Assembly: GCF_022138605.1 (NCBI RefSeq)
Contig: NZ_JACBFS010000006.1
Span: 124,001-188,000, forward strand
Length of the DNA stretch: 64,000 bases
Direction: 5' to 3'
Source: Xanthobacter sp. NM-25
GTDB taxonomy: Bacteria; Pseudomonadota; Alphaproteobacteria; Rhizobiales; Xanthobacteraceae
Each line of letters opens with the position of its first letter. The stretch's first letter is position 1. The position numbers and the translations under genes were made by a program. The notes under the pieces are model-generated. The model ran no database searches and had not been told where the DNA came from. It saw only the letters and a list, made by a program, of their open reading frames with translations. Shown piece by piece: positions 52,764 through 60,869 of the stretch.

Positions 52764-53506
52764 GCCAGCCACTCCAGCACCGCCGCGACGCTCTCCAGCT
52801 CCAGTCGATCGAGCCGCGGCGCCCGGTCGATCATGATCACCGGCAGGCCGAGAGTGCGGGCGGCGACGATCTTCGCGTAAGCTCCTGTGCCTCCGGAGTT
52901 TTTCGAAACCACCAGCGCAATGGCATGCTCCTGCAGCAGGCGGCGGTCGGCCTCGACGCTGAAGGGACCGCGATCGATCACCACATGGTGCTGCGGAAAG
53001 GGCAGCGGCGCCTTGGCCGGCTCGACCAGCCGCAACAGGTAGAAGTGCTGGGGATGGGGCAGGAAATCCGCCAGATGCATGCGGCCCACCGCCAGCATGA
53101 CCCGCGTCGCCGGCCGGTCCAGCGCCGCCACCGCGCCGGCCATGTCGGGCACATGGATCCAATGATCCCCTGGAACCTCCTGCCAGGGCGGCCGGGTGAG
53201 GGCCGCCAGGGGCAGCCCCAGGCGGGTACAGGCCGCCAGCGCATGGGCGCTCATCTGCACCGCGAAGGGGTGAGTGGCATCCACCACGTGGGTGATCCGG
53301 TGCTCCCGCAGATAGGCCTCCAGCCCCTCCACCCCGCCGAAGCCCCCGACCCGTTGCGGCAGCGGCTGCGCGGGCAGGCGCTCCACCCGCCCGGCGAACG
53401 ACACGGTGCCGGCGATTCCCGCCGCCGAGACGGCGCGGGCGAGCGCCGCCGCTTCGGTGGTGCCGGCCAGGATCAACAGGTTGGGGCGAGATTTCGAGGC
53501 GCCCAT
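52736..53506 (-). CDS. cobK: Precorrin-6A reductase
   Basis: The product has 256 residues from ATG 53506-53504, with GGAG eight bases upstream. It shows LLILAGTTEAAALARAV, VVDATHPFAVQMSAHAL, RVMLAVGRMHLADFLPH and VVSKNSGGTGAYAKIVAAR, all typical of CobK. It reduces precorrin-6A with NADPH. It runs opposite to the rest of the operon: its 3' end overlaps cobJ by 28 bases and its start codon overlaps the cobL start within a single CATG. Its promoter must therefore lie inside cobL. Confidence 0.94.
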   Translation of the reverse strand: MGASKSRPNLLILAGTTEAAALARAVSAAGIAGTVSFAGRVERLPAQPLPQRVGGFGGVEGLEAYLREHRITHVVDATHPFAVQMSAHALAACTRLGLPLAALTRPPWQEVPGDHWIHVPDMAGAVAALDRPATRVMLAVGRMHLADFLPHPQHFYLLRLVEPAKAPLPFPQHHVVIDRGPFSVEADRRLLQEHAIALVVSKNSGGTGAYAKIVAARTLGLPVIMIDRAPRLDRLELESVAAVLEWLAHADTDLGV

Positions 53507-54704
53507 GGGTGAAGCTCCGTGGCTGACCATCATCGGGGTCGGCGAAGATGGACTGGAAGGCCTCGCGCCGGCAAGCCGTGCGGTGTTGGAACGCGCGCAG
53601 GTGATCATGGGCCCGCCACGGCACCTGGCGCTGGTGCCAGACCTCGGGCAGGAACGGCTTCCCTGGCCGGTGCCCTTCGCCGCCGGGTTGCCGCTGCTGC
53701 AGGCGCAGCGCGGGCGGCGGGTCGTGGTGCTGGCCTCCGGCGATCCGTTCTGGTTCGGCGCCGGCAGCGTCATCGCCCGCGTGCTGCATGCGGATGAATG
53801 GCGGGCGCTGCCAGGCCCGTCCACCTTTGCCCTGGCGGCGGCGCGGCGCGGCTGGCCGCTGGAGCAGACCGCCTGCCTCGGACTGCACGCAGCGCCCCTG
53901 ACCCGGCTGCGCCCGCATCTTGCTCCGGGCCGGCGCGCCATTGTGCTGCTGCGCGACGGCGCGGCAGTGGCGGCGCTCGGCAGCTATCTCACCGACCTCG
54001 GCTTCGGCGCCAGCCGGCTGTGGATCATGGAAGCCCTGGGTGGGCCCCGGGAGCAAGTCACCGAGGCCCTGGCCGAGGCCCTGCCGGCCGCCCCCTTCGC
54101 CCATCCCCTCTGCGTCGCGCTGGAGATCGCCGGCACCGGGGCGGTGGTGCCCCTGGCTTCCGGCATCGACGACGATTTCTTTGATCATGACGGGCAGATC
54201 AGCAAGCGGCCGGTACGGGCCCTGGCGCTGTCGGCCCTGGCACCCCGCCCCGGCGAGCGGCTGTGGGACATTGGCGGGGGCTCCGGCTCCATCGCCATCG
54301 AATGGCTGCTGCGCGACCCGGCGATGCAGGCCGTCAGCATCGAACCGGTGGCCGCCCGCGCCGCCCGCATCCGCGCCAACGCCGCGCAACTGGGCGTCGA
54401 TCGGCTGCAGGTGGTGGAGGGAGCGGCCCCGGTGGCGCTGCAGGGCCTGCCGCCGCCCCATGCGGTGTTCATCGGCGGCGGCCTCTCGGCCGACCTGCTG
54501 ACGACCCTGGCCGATCTCCTGCCGCCCGCCACGCGCCTGGTGGCCCATGCCGTCACCTTGGAATCCGAGGCGGTGCTGACGGCCGCGCAGGCGCGCTGGG
54601 GGGGCGAGCTGCTGCGCATCGAGCTGGCGCAGGCGACACCGCTGGGCAGCCGCCGGGGCTGGAAGTCCGCTTTCCCCATCGTGCAATGGCGCGCCACCCG
54701 ATGA
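53505..54704 (+). CDS. cobL: Precorrin-6B C5,15-methyltransferase (decarboxylating)
   Basis: The product has 399 residues, a CbiE-CbiT fusion. The N-terminal tetrapyrrole methylase half has VVVLASGDPFWFGAGSVIAR and PGPSTFALAAARRGWPLEQT. The C-terminal half is a Rossmann methyltransferase with DHDGQISKRPVRALALSAL and LWDIGGGSGSIAIEWLL. It methylates C-5 and C-15 and decarboxylates the C-12 acetate. The ATG at 53505 has GAGG nine bases before it and overlaps the cobK start codon on the other strand. Confidence 0.95.
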   Translation: MGEAPWLTIIGVGEDGLEGLAPASRAVLERAQVIMGPPRHLALVPDLGQERLPWPVPFAAGLPLLQAQRGRRVVVLASGDPFWFGAGSVIARVLHADEWRALPGPSTFALAAARRGWPLEQTACLGLHAAPLTRLRPHLAPGRRAIVLLRDGAAVAALGSYLTDLGFGASRLWIMEALGGPREQVTEALAEALPAAPFAHPLCVALEIAGTGAVVPLASGIDDDFFDHDGQISKRPVRALALSALAPRPGERLWDIGGGSGSIAIEWLLRDPAMQAVSIEPVAARAARIRANAAQLGVDRLQVVEGAAPVALQGLPPPHAVFIGGGLSADLLTTLADLLPPATRLVAHAVTLESEAVLTAAQARWGGELLRIELAQATPLGSRRGWKSAFPIVQWRATR

Positions 54705-54750
54705 GCGCGCCGCAGCGAACCCCGGCGGACGCCGCCGGGAAGGACCAGCC

Positions 54751-55545
54751 ATGACCGTGCATTTCATTGGCGCCGGCCCCGGCGCACCGGATCTTCTGAC
54801 CCTGCGCGGCCGCGACCTCATCGCCGCCTGCCCGGTGTGCCTCTATGCGGGCTCCCTGGTGCCCGAGGCGGTGCTCGCCCATTGCCCGCCGGGCGCGCGG
54901 ATCGTCAACACCGCGCCGCTCAGCCTCGACGACATCATGGCCGAGATCGGCCGGGCCCATGGCGCCGGCCAGGACGTGGCGCGCCTGCATTCGGGCGATC
55001 TGTCGGTGTGGTCGGCCATGGGCGAACAGCTGCGCCGGCTGGAGGCGCTGGGCATCGCCTATACGGTGACGCCCGGGGTGCCGTCGTTCGCCGCGGCGGC
55101 CGCAGCGCTTGGCGCCGAGCTGACCCTGCCGGGCCTCGCCCAATCGGTGGTGCTGACCCGCACCCCCGGCCGGGCCTCGGCCATGCCGGAGGCGGAGGCG
55201 CTCTCCGCCTTCGCCGCCACCGGCGCCACCCTCGCCATTCATCTGTCGATCCAGAACCTGCCCCGTGTGGTGGCCGATCTCACCCCCCATTACGGGGCCG
55301 ATTGCCCGGCGGCGGTGGTCTACCGGGCAAGCTGGCCCGACCAGAAGATCGTCCGGGCGCGCCTCGACACCATTGCAGAGGCGGTGGGATCGAGCATGGC
55401 GCGCACCGCGCTGATCCTGGTGGGCCGCACCCTCGGCGCCGCCGGCTTCGCCGAAAGCCGGCTCTACGCCCCGGACTATGATCGACGCTACCGGCCGCAA
55501 TCCAGCGACAGCGCCTGGGCAAGTTGGAGGCCGGATGATGAATGA
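54751..55545 (+). CDS. cobM: Precorrin-4 C11-methyltransferase
   Basis: The product has 264 residues. It shows VHFIGAGPGAPDLLTLRGRD, CLYAGSLVPEAVLAHCPPG, LHSGDLSVWSAMGEQLRRLE, TPGVPSFAAAAAALGAELTL and VYRASWPDQKIVRARL. This is the standard CobM/CbiF pattern, and it makes precorrin-5. It is 46 bases after cobL and overlaps the start of cobB. Confidence 0.95.
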   Translation: MTVHFIGAGPGAPDLLTLRGRDLIAACPVCLYAGSLVPEAVLAHCPPGARIVNTAPLSLDDIMAEIGRAHGAGQDVARLHSGDLSVWSAMGEQLRRLEALGIAYTVTPGVPSFAAAAAALGAELTLPGLAQSVVLTRTPGRASAMPEAEALSAFAATGATLAIHLSIQNLPRVVADLTPHYGADCPAAVVYRASWPDQKIVRARLDTIAEAVGSSMARTALILVGRTLGAAGFAESRLYAPDYDRRYRPQSSDSAWASWRPDDE

Positions 55546-56905
55546 ACGCCCCCCGCTGCCGCCGGGCCTTCTCATTTCCGCGCCGGCCTCGGGCACCGGC
55601 AAGACCACCGTCATGCTCGGCCTGCTGCGGGCCCTGCGCGACGCGGGGCATGTGGTGCAGCCCTTCAAGTCCGGCCCCGACTACATCGATCCGGCGTTTC
55701 ACCGCGCCGCCGCCGGCCGGCCGTCGTTCAACCTCGACACCTGGGCCATGGACGCCGGCCTGTTCGACGCCATCGCCGCGCGCGCCATCGGCGCCGATCT
55801 GTGCCTCGCGGAAGGCTCCATGGGCCTTTACGATGCGGTGGCTACGCGCGGGGCCCTGGGGTTCGGCGCCAGCGCCGAAACCGCGCAAGCCCTGGGTTGG
55901 CCAGTGGTGCTGGTGCTCGACGTGGCCGGCCAGGCGCAGTCGGCGGCGGCCACTGCGCTCGGGTTTGCCGCTTATGCGCCGACCCTGCCGTTTGCCGGCG
56001 TCATCGTGAACCGGGTCGCCAGCCCCCGGCATGAACGCCTGGTGCTGCGCGGCATGGAACGGGCCGGGCTGCCGGTGCTCGGGGTGCTGCCCCGGCGCGG
56101 CGACCTGGTGCTCCCCGAACGCCATCTCGGCCTGATCCAGGCGGCCGAACATCCCGACCTGGACGCCGCCATCACCGACTATGCCGCCTTCCTGCGCGCC
56201 CATGTGGACCTTCCCGCCCTGGTCGCGGCGGCCAGGGGAGGTGAACACCGGGGAGAACAAGAGCGCAGCGTCCTGTCGGGTGGGGCGCAAACGGCAGGCG
56301 GCCCCCTCCCGCTTCCCCCGGCCCAACGCATCGCCCTCGCACAAGACCCGGCCTTCTCCTTCACCTATCCCCATCTGCTTGAGGGCTGGCGGGCCGCCGG
56401 CGCGGACATCCTGCCGTTCTCGCCGCTCGCCGACGAGCCGCCCGACCCGACGGCGGATCTGGTCTGGCTGCCGGGGGGCTATCCCGAGCTTCATGCCGGC
56501 GCCATCGCCGGGGCGCAGCGGTTCATGGCCGGGCTCCGGCGCCATGCCGAGAGCCGCCCGGTGCACGGCGAATGCGGCGGCTACATGGTGCTCGGCACCA
56601 CGCTGGTGGACGCGCAGGGCAACGCCCACCCCATGGCCGGACTGCTGGGCCTGGTGACCAGCTACCAGACCCGCCGCCTGCATCTCGGCTACCGCCGGGC
56701 GGAGCTGAGCGCGCCCATGCCCGGGCACGCCGCCGGCGCCACCCTGCGGGGCCACGAATTCCATTATTCCACCATCCTGGACCAGCCCGATGCCCCCCTC
56801 GCCCGCGTGGCAGACGCCGATGGCGCGCCGGTGGCCGAGACCGGCTCGCGCCGGGGACAGGTGACGGGAACCTTCTTCCATCTGATCGCACAGGAGCGCC
56901 CGTGA
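55535..56905 (+). CDS. cobB: Hydrogenobyrinic acid a,c-diamide synthase
   Basis: The product has 456 residues from ATG 55535. A second ATG follows at 55538, and GGAGG upstream suits either. It has the P-loop SAPASGTGKTTVMLGLLRAL, the typical FKSGPDYIDPAFH, and a glutaminase domain with the Cys in RPVHGECGGYMVLG and the His in LRGHEFHYS. It amidates the a and c side chains. A Gly/Glu/Gln-rich insert at about residues 232-262 (RGGEHRGEQERSVLSGG) looks like a low-complexity linker. It overlaps cobM by 11 bases and cobA by four. Confidence 0.94.
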   Translation: MMNERPPLPPGLLISAPASGTGKTTVMLGLLRALRDAGHVVQPFKSGPDYIDPAFHRAAAGRPSFNLDTWAMDAGLFDAIAARAIGADLCLAEGSMGLYDAVATRGALGFGASAETAQALGWPVVLVLDVAGQAQSAAATALGFAAYAPTLPFAGVIVNRVASPRHERLVLRGMERAGLPVLGVLPRRGDLVLPERHLGLIQAAEHPDLDAAITDYAAFLRAHVDLPALVAAARGGEHRGEQERSVLSGGAQTAGGPLPLPPAQRIALAQDPAFSFTYPHLLEGWRAAGADILPFSPLADEPPDPTADLVWLPGGYPELHAGAIAGAQRFMAGLRRHAESRPVHGECGGYMVLGTTLVDAQGNAHPMAGLLGLVTSYQTRRLHLGYRRAELSAPMPGHAAGATLRGHEFHYSTILDQPDAPLARVADADGAPVAETGSRRGQVTGTFFHLIAQERP

Positions 56906-57636
56906 GCGGCTTCGTCAGCTTCGTCGGCTCCGGTCCCGGGGACCCGGAACTTCTCACCCTCAAGGCGGCCGATCGCCTGCGGCAGGCCGATGCCGTGCTG
57001 TTCGATGACCTCGCCGCCGGCCCCATCCTGGGCCTCGCCCGCCCCGGCGCCGATCTGGTGGGGGTGGGCAAGCGCGCCGGGCGTGCCTCGCCGCGGCAGG
57101 ACCATGTGAGCCGGCTGCTGGTCGACTATGCCCGCGCCGGCGGCCGCGTGGTGCGCCTCAAATCCGGCGACGGCGGGCTGTTCGGTCGGCTGGAGGAAGA
57201 GTTGCTGGCGGTGCGCGCTGCGGCCATTGCCTATGAGATCATCCCCGGCGTGCCCTCTCCCTGCGCGGCGGCGGCCGCTTGCGGCATCCCCCTCACCCGT
57301 CGGCTCACCGCGCGACGGGTGCAGTTCGTGACCGCTCACGACACCGAGGGACGGCTGCCAGGCGACCTCGATCTCCCGGCGCTGGCCGATCCCAAGGCCT
57401 GCACCGTGGTGTTCATGGGCCAGCGCACCTTTCCCGCCCTGGCCGCGGCGCTGCTGGCGCACGGCCTGCCGCCGGATACGCCGGCGCTGCTGGCCGAGGC
57501 GGTGGGCACGCCCGAGCAGGCTTTGGCGCGGCTCACCGTGGCGACCCTCGCCGAACGGCTGGCGACGGCGGTGAGCGCCAAGCCGGCGTTGATCGTCTAT
57601 GGCCCGTTGGCGGAAACGGGGGTGGGCTTTGATTGA
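56902..57636 (+). CDS. cobA: Uroporphyrinogen-III C-methyltransferase
   Basis: The product has 244 residues from GTG 56902, with a GTGA overlap with the cobB stop. It shows VSFVGSGPGDPELLTLKAAD, VRLKSGDGGLFGRLEEELLA, PGVPSPCAAAAACGIPLTRR, TAHDTEGRLPGDLD and VVFMGQRTFPALAAALLAHG. It methylates uroporphyrinogen III at C-2 and C-7 to give precorrin-2 and so commits the tetrapyrrole to cobalamin or siroheme. It has no fused CysG oxidase/ferrochelatase domain, and the frame is complete. Confidence 0.94.
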   Translation: MSGFVSFVGSGPGDPELLTLKAADRLRQADAVLFDDLAAGPILGLARPGADLVGVGKRAGRASPRQDHVSRLLVDYARAGGRVVRLKSGDGGLFGRLEEELLAVRAAAIAYEIIPGVPSPCAAAAACGIPLTRRLTARRVQFVTAHDTEGRLPGDLDLPALADPKACTVVFMGQRTFPALAAALLAHGLPPDTPALLAEAVGTPEQALARLTVATLAERLATAVSAKPALIVYGPLAETGVGFD

Positions 57637-58375
57637 CCTGTGGCTGATCGGCATCGGCACCGGCAACCCGGCCCATGTCACCCTGGAGGCGCAGCAGGCG
57701 CTGCGCGCCGCCGCCCTGGTGCTGGTGCCGCGCAAGGGGCCGGACAAGGCCGATCTCGAGACCCTGCGGCACGCCATTCTGAAGGCCAGCGGAAGCACGG
57801 CGCCGGTGGCGACCTTCGACATGCCGGTGCGCGACGAGAGTCTGCCCTATCTGGAGCGGGTGCGCCGCTGGCATGACGAGATCGCGACCCTGTGGGCCGA
57901 CACCATCGCCACCGCGCAGCCGCGCGGGCCCGTGGCCCTGTTGGTGTGGGGCGATCCCGGCCTCTACGACAGCACCCTGCGCATCGCCGCGCGGCTCAGC
58001 CCGCCCCCGCACCTGCGGGTGGTGCCGGGCATTTCCGCCCTCCAGGCCCTCACCGCCGCCCACGCCATTCCCTTCAACACCGTGAACGGCGCGGTGAACG
58101 TGACCACCGGCCGCCGTCTGCGCGACTTCGGCTGGCCCGGCGAGGCCGATACGGCGGTGGTGATGCTGGATGGCGCCTGCAGCTTCAGCGCCCTCGATCC
58201 CGACGGGGTGGAGATCTGGTGGGGAGCGTTCCTGGGCATGCCGGAACAGGTGCTCGACAAGGGACCGCTGGCTGAGGCCGGCCCCCGCATCATTGCCACG
58301 CGCGCCGCCGCCCGAGAACAGCACGGCTGGATCATGGACACCTATCTGTTGCGACGGGTACGGCGGAGCAGGTGA
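57629..58375 (+). CDS. cobF: Precorrin-6A synthase (deacetylating)
   Basis: The product has 248 residues if it starts at TTG 57629, giving LIDLWLIGIGTGNPAHVTLE, which aligns with the normal CobF beginning. An in-frame ATG at 57599 would add ten residues inside cobA. Motifs are VALLVWGDPGLYDSTLRIAA, VVPGISALQALTAAHAIPFN, NVTTGRRLRDFGWPGEADT and VVMLDGACSFSALDPD. It methylates C-1 and releases acetate from precorrin-5, a step specific to the aerobic route. It is the last gene of the cobW to cobF run. Confidence 0.9.
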   Translation: MIDLWLIGIGTGNPAHVTLEAQQALRAAALVLVPRKGPDKADLETLRHAILKASGSTAPVATFDMPVRDESLPYLERVRRWHDEIATLWADTIATAQPRGPVALLVWGDPGLYDSTLRIAARLSPPPHLRVVPGISALQALTAAHAIPFNTVNGAVNVTTGRRLRDFGWPGEADTAVVMLDGACSFSALDPDGVEIWWGAFLGMPEQVLDKGPLAEAGPRIIATRAAAREQHGWIMDTYLLRRVRRSR

Positions 58376-58397
58376 GAAACACGGTGCCGGCTGTGCC

Positions 58398-58426
58398 TTG
58401 ACACCACCCAGCCGGGCCAATACCAC
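58398..58426 (+). promoter_or_regulatory. Candidate promoter for the cobalt-importer riboswitch transcript
   Basis: TTGACA at 58398-58403 is followed after 17 bases by TACCAC (58421-58426), a moderate -10. Transcription would begin near 58433, just ahead of the riboswitch. Confidence 0.5.
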
Positions 58427-58439
58427 AGACATCGTGGTG

Positions 58440-58645
58440 TCCTCGAAAGTGTTTTCTCCCGCTCGGGACGGACGTGCTGACGAGGATGAAAAGGGAATTC
58501 GGTGCGCCGTTCGCGGCAACTCCGGAGCTGCCCCCGCAACTGTAATTGGCGAGCCCTCACCCCATGCGTGCCACTGGCGCCTCCAGGCGTCGGGAAGGTC
58601 GGGTGGAGGCGGTGACCCAAGAGCCAGGAGACCTGCCACAAACCG
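58440..58645 (+). promoter_or_regulatory. Cobalamin riboswitch upstream of the cobalt importer
   Basis: The diagnostic elements occur in order: GATGAAAAGGGAA at 58485-58497, GCTGCCCCCGCAACTGTAA near 58530, the B12-box GCCACTGG at 58570-58577, GGGAAGGTCGG, and the closing GAGCCAGGAGACCTGCCA at 58621-58638. The 150 bases between it and the DUF4198 gene contain several GC-rich inverted repeats that could act as an expression platform. No gene is visible there. Confidence 0.95.
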
Positions 58646-58797
58646 CGCGCTCCGGCGCGCGGTCGTTCGTCGGACGCCGGGGTGAGCGTCGTGCGCGAGC
58701 GCGCCGGGCTTTTCCTCACGGGCCGGCGTGCGCGCCTCAGATTCCCCGCGTCTCCTGCTCAATCCGAGCCGTTTCGGCTCGTCGGGGAGACATCGCC

Positions 58798-59613
58798 TTG
58801 AACACTTTCACCCGCGCCTGGAGTTGCGCCGCAGCCTTGCTGGCCGGCGCCGCCGGCCTCACCGCGCTGGCGCAGCCCGCCCAAGCCCATTTCCAGCTCA
58901 TCTACACCCCCGAGACGAACCTGGAGAAGCCGCAGGAGGTGCCCTTCCTGCTGGTGTTCTGGCATCCCTTCTCGAACGGTCCGGCCATGGACATGGGCAC
59001 GCCGGAGCAGTTCTTCGTCAGCCGCAAGGGCAAGACCACGGACCTGCGCGGCACGCTCAAGCCCATCATCTTCAAGGCCGCACAGAACAGTTCCGCAGGG
59101 TTTGAAACCAAGGTGCGAGTGAACGGGCTCGGCGATCACATCTTCGCCCTGGTGCCGGCCCCCTATTACGAAGCCAGCGAAGACAAATACATTCAGCAGA
59201 TCACCAAGACCTATGTGAACCAGGGCGGCGTGCCGAGCGGATGGGACGAGCCGCTCGGCCTCGCCACCGAGATCGTGCCCCTCAACAAGCCCAATGCCGT
59301 CATCGCCGGCTCCACCTTCTCCGGACAGGTGCTGAGCGAAGGCAAGCCGGTGCCGGGCGCGGAGATCGAGGTGGAATACATCGCGGCCACGCCGGATCTC
59401 GCCACGCGCGCCTCCGGCCCCGCCAGCGTCGCGCCACCGCCGGGGGGCGCCGTGGTGGTGAAGGCCGATGACAACGGCGTGTTCACCTTCGGCATTCCCC
59501 GCGCCGGCACCTGGGGTTTTGCCGCGCTGGGGTCGGGGCCTGCCAAGACGGTGCAGGGCAAGCCCCTCTCCCAGGACGCGGTGCTGTGGATCCAGGCCAA
59601 CCCGCTCCAGTGA
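58798..59613 (+). CDS. DUF4198 periplasmic protein of the cobalt importer
   Basis: The product has 271 residues from TTG 58798, with GGGGAG eight bases before it; no in-frame ATG gives a sensible signal peptide. The signal peptide covers about residues 1-31 (ending QPAQA), and the mature protein begins with His. The conserved N-terminal HFQLIYTPE and the Gly/Pro-rich C-terminal beta-sandwich (VLSEGKPVPGAEIEVEYI, VFTFGIPRAGTWGFAALGS) are typical of DUF4198 proteins found beside cobalt and nickel transporters. It may bind or pass on the metal. It is the first gene behind the riboswitch and 16 bases ahead of cbiM. Confidence 0.88.
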   Translation: MNTFTRAWSCAAALLAGAAGLTALAQPAQAHFQLIYTPETNLEKPQEVPFLLVFWHPFSNGPAMDMGTPEQFFVSRKGKTTDLRGTLKPIIFKAAQNSSAGFETKVRVNGLGDHIFALVPAPYYEASEDKYIQQITKTYVNQGGVPSGWDEPLGLATEIVPLNKPNAVIAGSTFSGQVLSEGKPVPGAEIEVEYIAATPDLATRASGPASVAPPPGGAVVVKADDNGVFTFGIPRAGTWGFAALGSGPAKTVQGKPLSQDAVLWIQANPLQ

Positions 59614-59629
59614 CGGCTGCGAGGCTCCC

Positions 59630-60253
59630 ATGCACATTGTCGATGGTGCCCTCTCTCCCCCGGTGCTGATCGGCGGCGCGGCGCTCGCCGTCGCCGGCAT
59701 CGGCATCGGTCTGCGGCGGATGCCGATGGAGAAGATCCCGGCGGCCGGCGTCCTCAGCGCCACCTTCTTCGTCGCCTCGCTGGTGCACGTGCCGGTGGGC
59801 CCGTCGAGCGTCCACCTCATTCTCAACGGTCTGGCCGGGCTGGTGCTCGGCTGGGCCGCCTTTCCGGCGCTGTTCGTCGCGCTGCTGCTGCAGGCGGTGT
59901 TCTTCGGCTTCGGCGGGCTGACGGTGCTGGGCGTGAACACGGTGGACATCGCCCTGCCGGCAGTGACCGTGGGCATGCTGTGCCGCGCTGGCATCGTGCG
60001 CTCCTCACCGCGCGGCGCGGCCATCTGGGGCGCGCTGGGCGGCGGGCTCGCCATCGCCCTCACCAGCGTCTGCGTCGCGCTGGCGCTGGCGCTGTCGGGC
60101 GAGGCGTTCATTCCCGCCGCCAAGCTGGTGCTGGTGGCGCACATCCCGGTGATGCTCATCGAAGCCGCCATCACGGGCGCTGCGGTCTATCTGGCACAGC
60201 GCGTCAAGCCAGAGCTGTTCACCGCCTTCGGCGCCTCCACGGAGCACGGGTGA
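59630..60253 (+). CDS. cbiM: Cobalt importer substrate-capture membrane protein
   Basis: The product has 207 residues with about six membrane segments. The N-terminal MHIVDGALSPPVLIGG keeps Met1-His2, whose backbone and side chain hold the metal in CbiM proteins, so there is no signal peptide. Conserved HVPVGPSSVHLILNGLAGL and FGFGGLTVLGVNTVDIALPA follow. It is the S component of an ECF-type Co2+ importer. It lacks the extra C-terminal extension seen in some CbiM proteins. Confidence 0.94.
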   Translation: MHIVDGALSPPVLIGGAALAVAGIGIGLRRMPMEKIPAAGVLSATFFVASLVHVPVGPSSVHLILNGLAGLVLGWAAFPALFVALLLQAVFFGFGGLTVLGVNTVDIALPAVTVGMLCRAGIVRSSPRGAAIWGALGGGLAIALTSVCVALALALSGEAFIPAAKLVLVAHIPVMLIEAAITGAAVYLAQRVKPELFTAFGASTEHG

Positions 60254-60257
60254 CCCC

Positions 60258-60869
60258 ATGCGCAGAATTGTCACGACACTGCTGCTCACCGCCGCGCTCG
60301 CCGCCGGCCCAGCACTGCCCGCCGCCGCCCACAAGGTGGTGGCCGGGGCCTACGCCGCCGGCGACCAGATTGAAGGCGAAGTCGGTTTTTCCGATGGCTC
60401 CATGGCCAACAATGCCCTGGTGGAGGTGCTGGCGGAGGACGGCAGCAAGATCGGCGAGACCCACACCAATCCCGAAGGGGTGTTCACCTTCACGCCCACC
60501 CGCAGCATTGTCCACATCTTCCGCGTGGATCTCGGCGGCGGCCATGTGGCCGAAGTCCGCCTGGATGTGGCCGATCTGCCGGCCGCGCTGCGGGCGCCTG
60601 CTGCCGCGAGCGCGCCAACGGGTCCGGCCACAACTCCGGCGGCACCGTCGGCCGCCGTGGCGGATCGCCCTCCGACGCCCGCGCAACAGGCCGCTTTCGC
60701 CAGCGCCCTGCGCGACGAGCTGAGGCCGCTCCGGCGGGAAATCATCGCGCTCAAGGAGAAGAACGACTTGCAATCGGTGCTCGGCGGCATCGGCTACATC
60801 GTGGGCCTGTTCGGCCTGTGGTTCTTCCTGGCGGCGCGGCGTCAGATGCGCAAGGCCGGCGGCCACTGA
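60258..60869 (+). CDS. CbiL/NikL-like accessory protein of the cobalt importer
   Basis: The product has 203 residues. It has a signal peptide (residues 1-23, ending PAAA), then HKVVAGAYAAGDQIEGEVGF, a transthyretin-like beta domain with DGSKIGETHTNPEGVFTFTP, a Pro/Ala-rich linker at about 115-145, a short helix (DELRPLRREIIALKEK) and a C-terminal membrane helix with RRQMRK. This matches CbiL/NikL subunits that replace or support CbiN. It lies four bases after cbiM and overlaps cbiQ by one base. Confidence 0.85.
   Translation: MRRIVTTLLLTAALAAGPALPAAAHKVVAGAYAAGDQIEGEVGFSDGSMANNALVEVLAEDGSKIGETHTNPEGVFTFTPTRSIVHIFRVDLGGGHVAEVRLDVADLPAALRAPAAASAPTGPATTPAAPSAAVADRPPTPAQQAAFASALRDELRPLRREIIALKEKNDLQSVLGGIGYIVGLFGLWFFLAARRQMRKAGGH

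Noticed and set aside
51933..54821. A 962-codon minus-strand frame across cobJ, cobK, cobL and cobM
   Set aside because: It is antisense to well-supported genes. Its length only reflects high GC and few stop codons, and the true minus-strand gene there is cobK in another frame.
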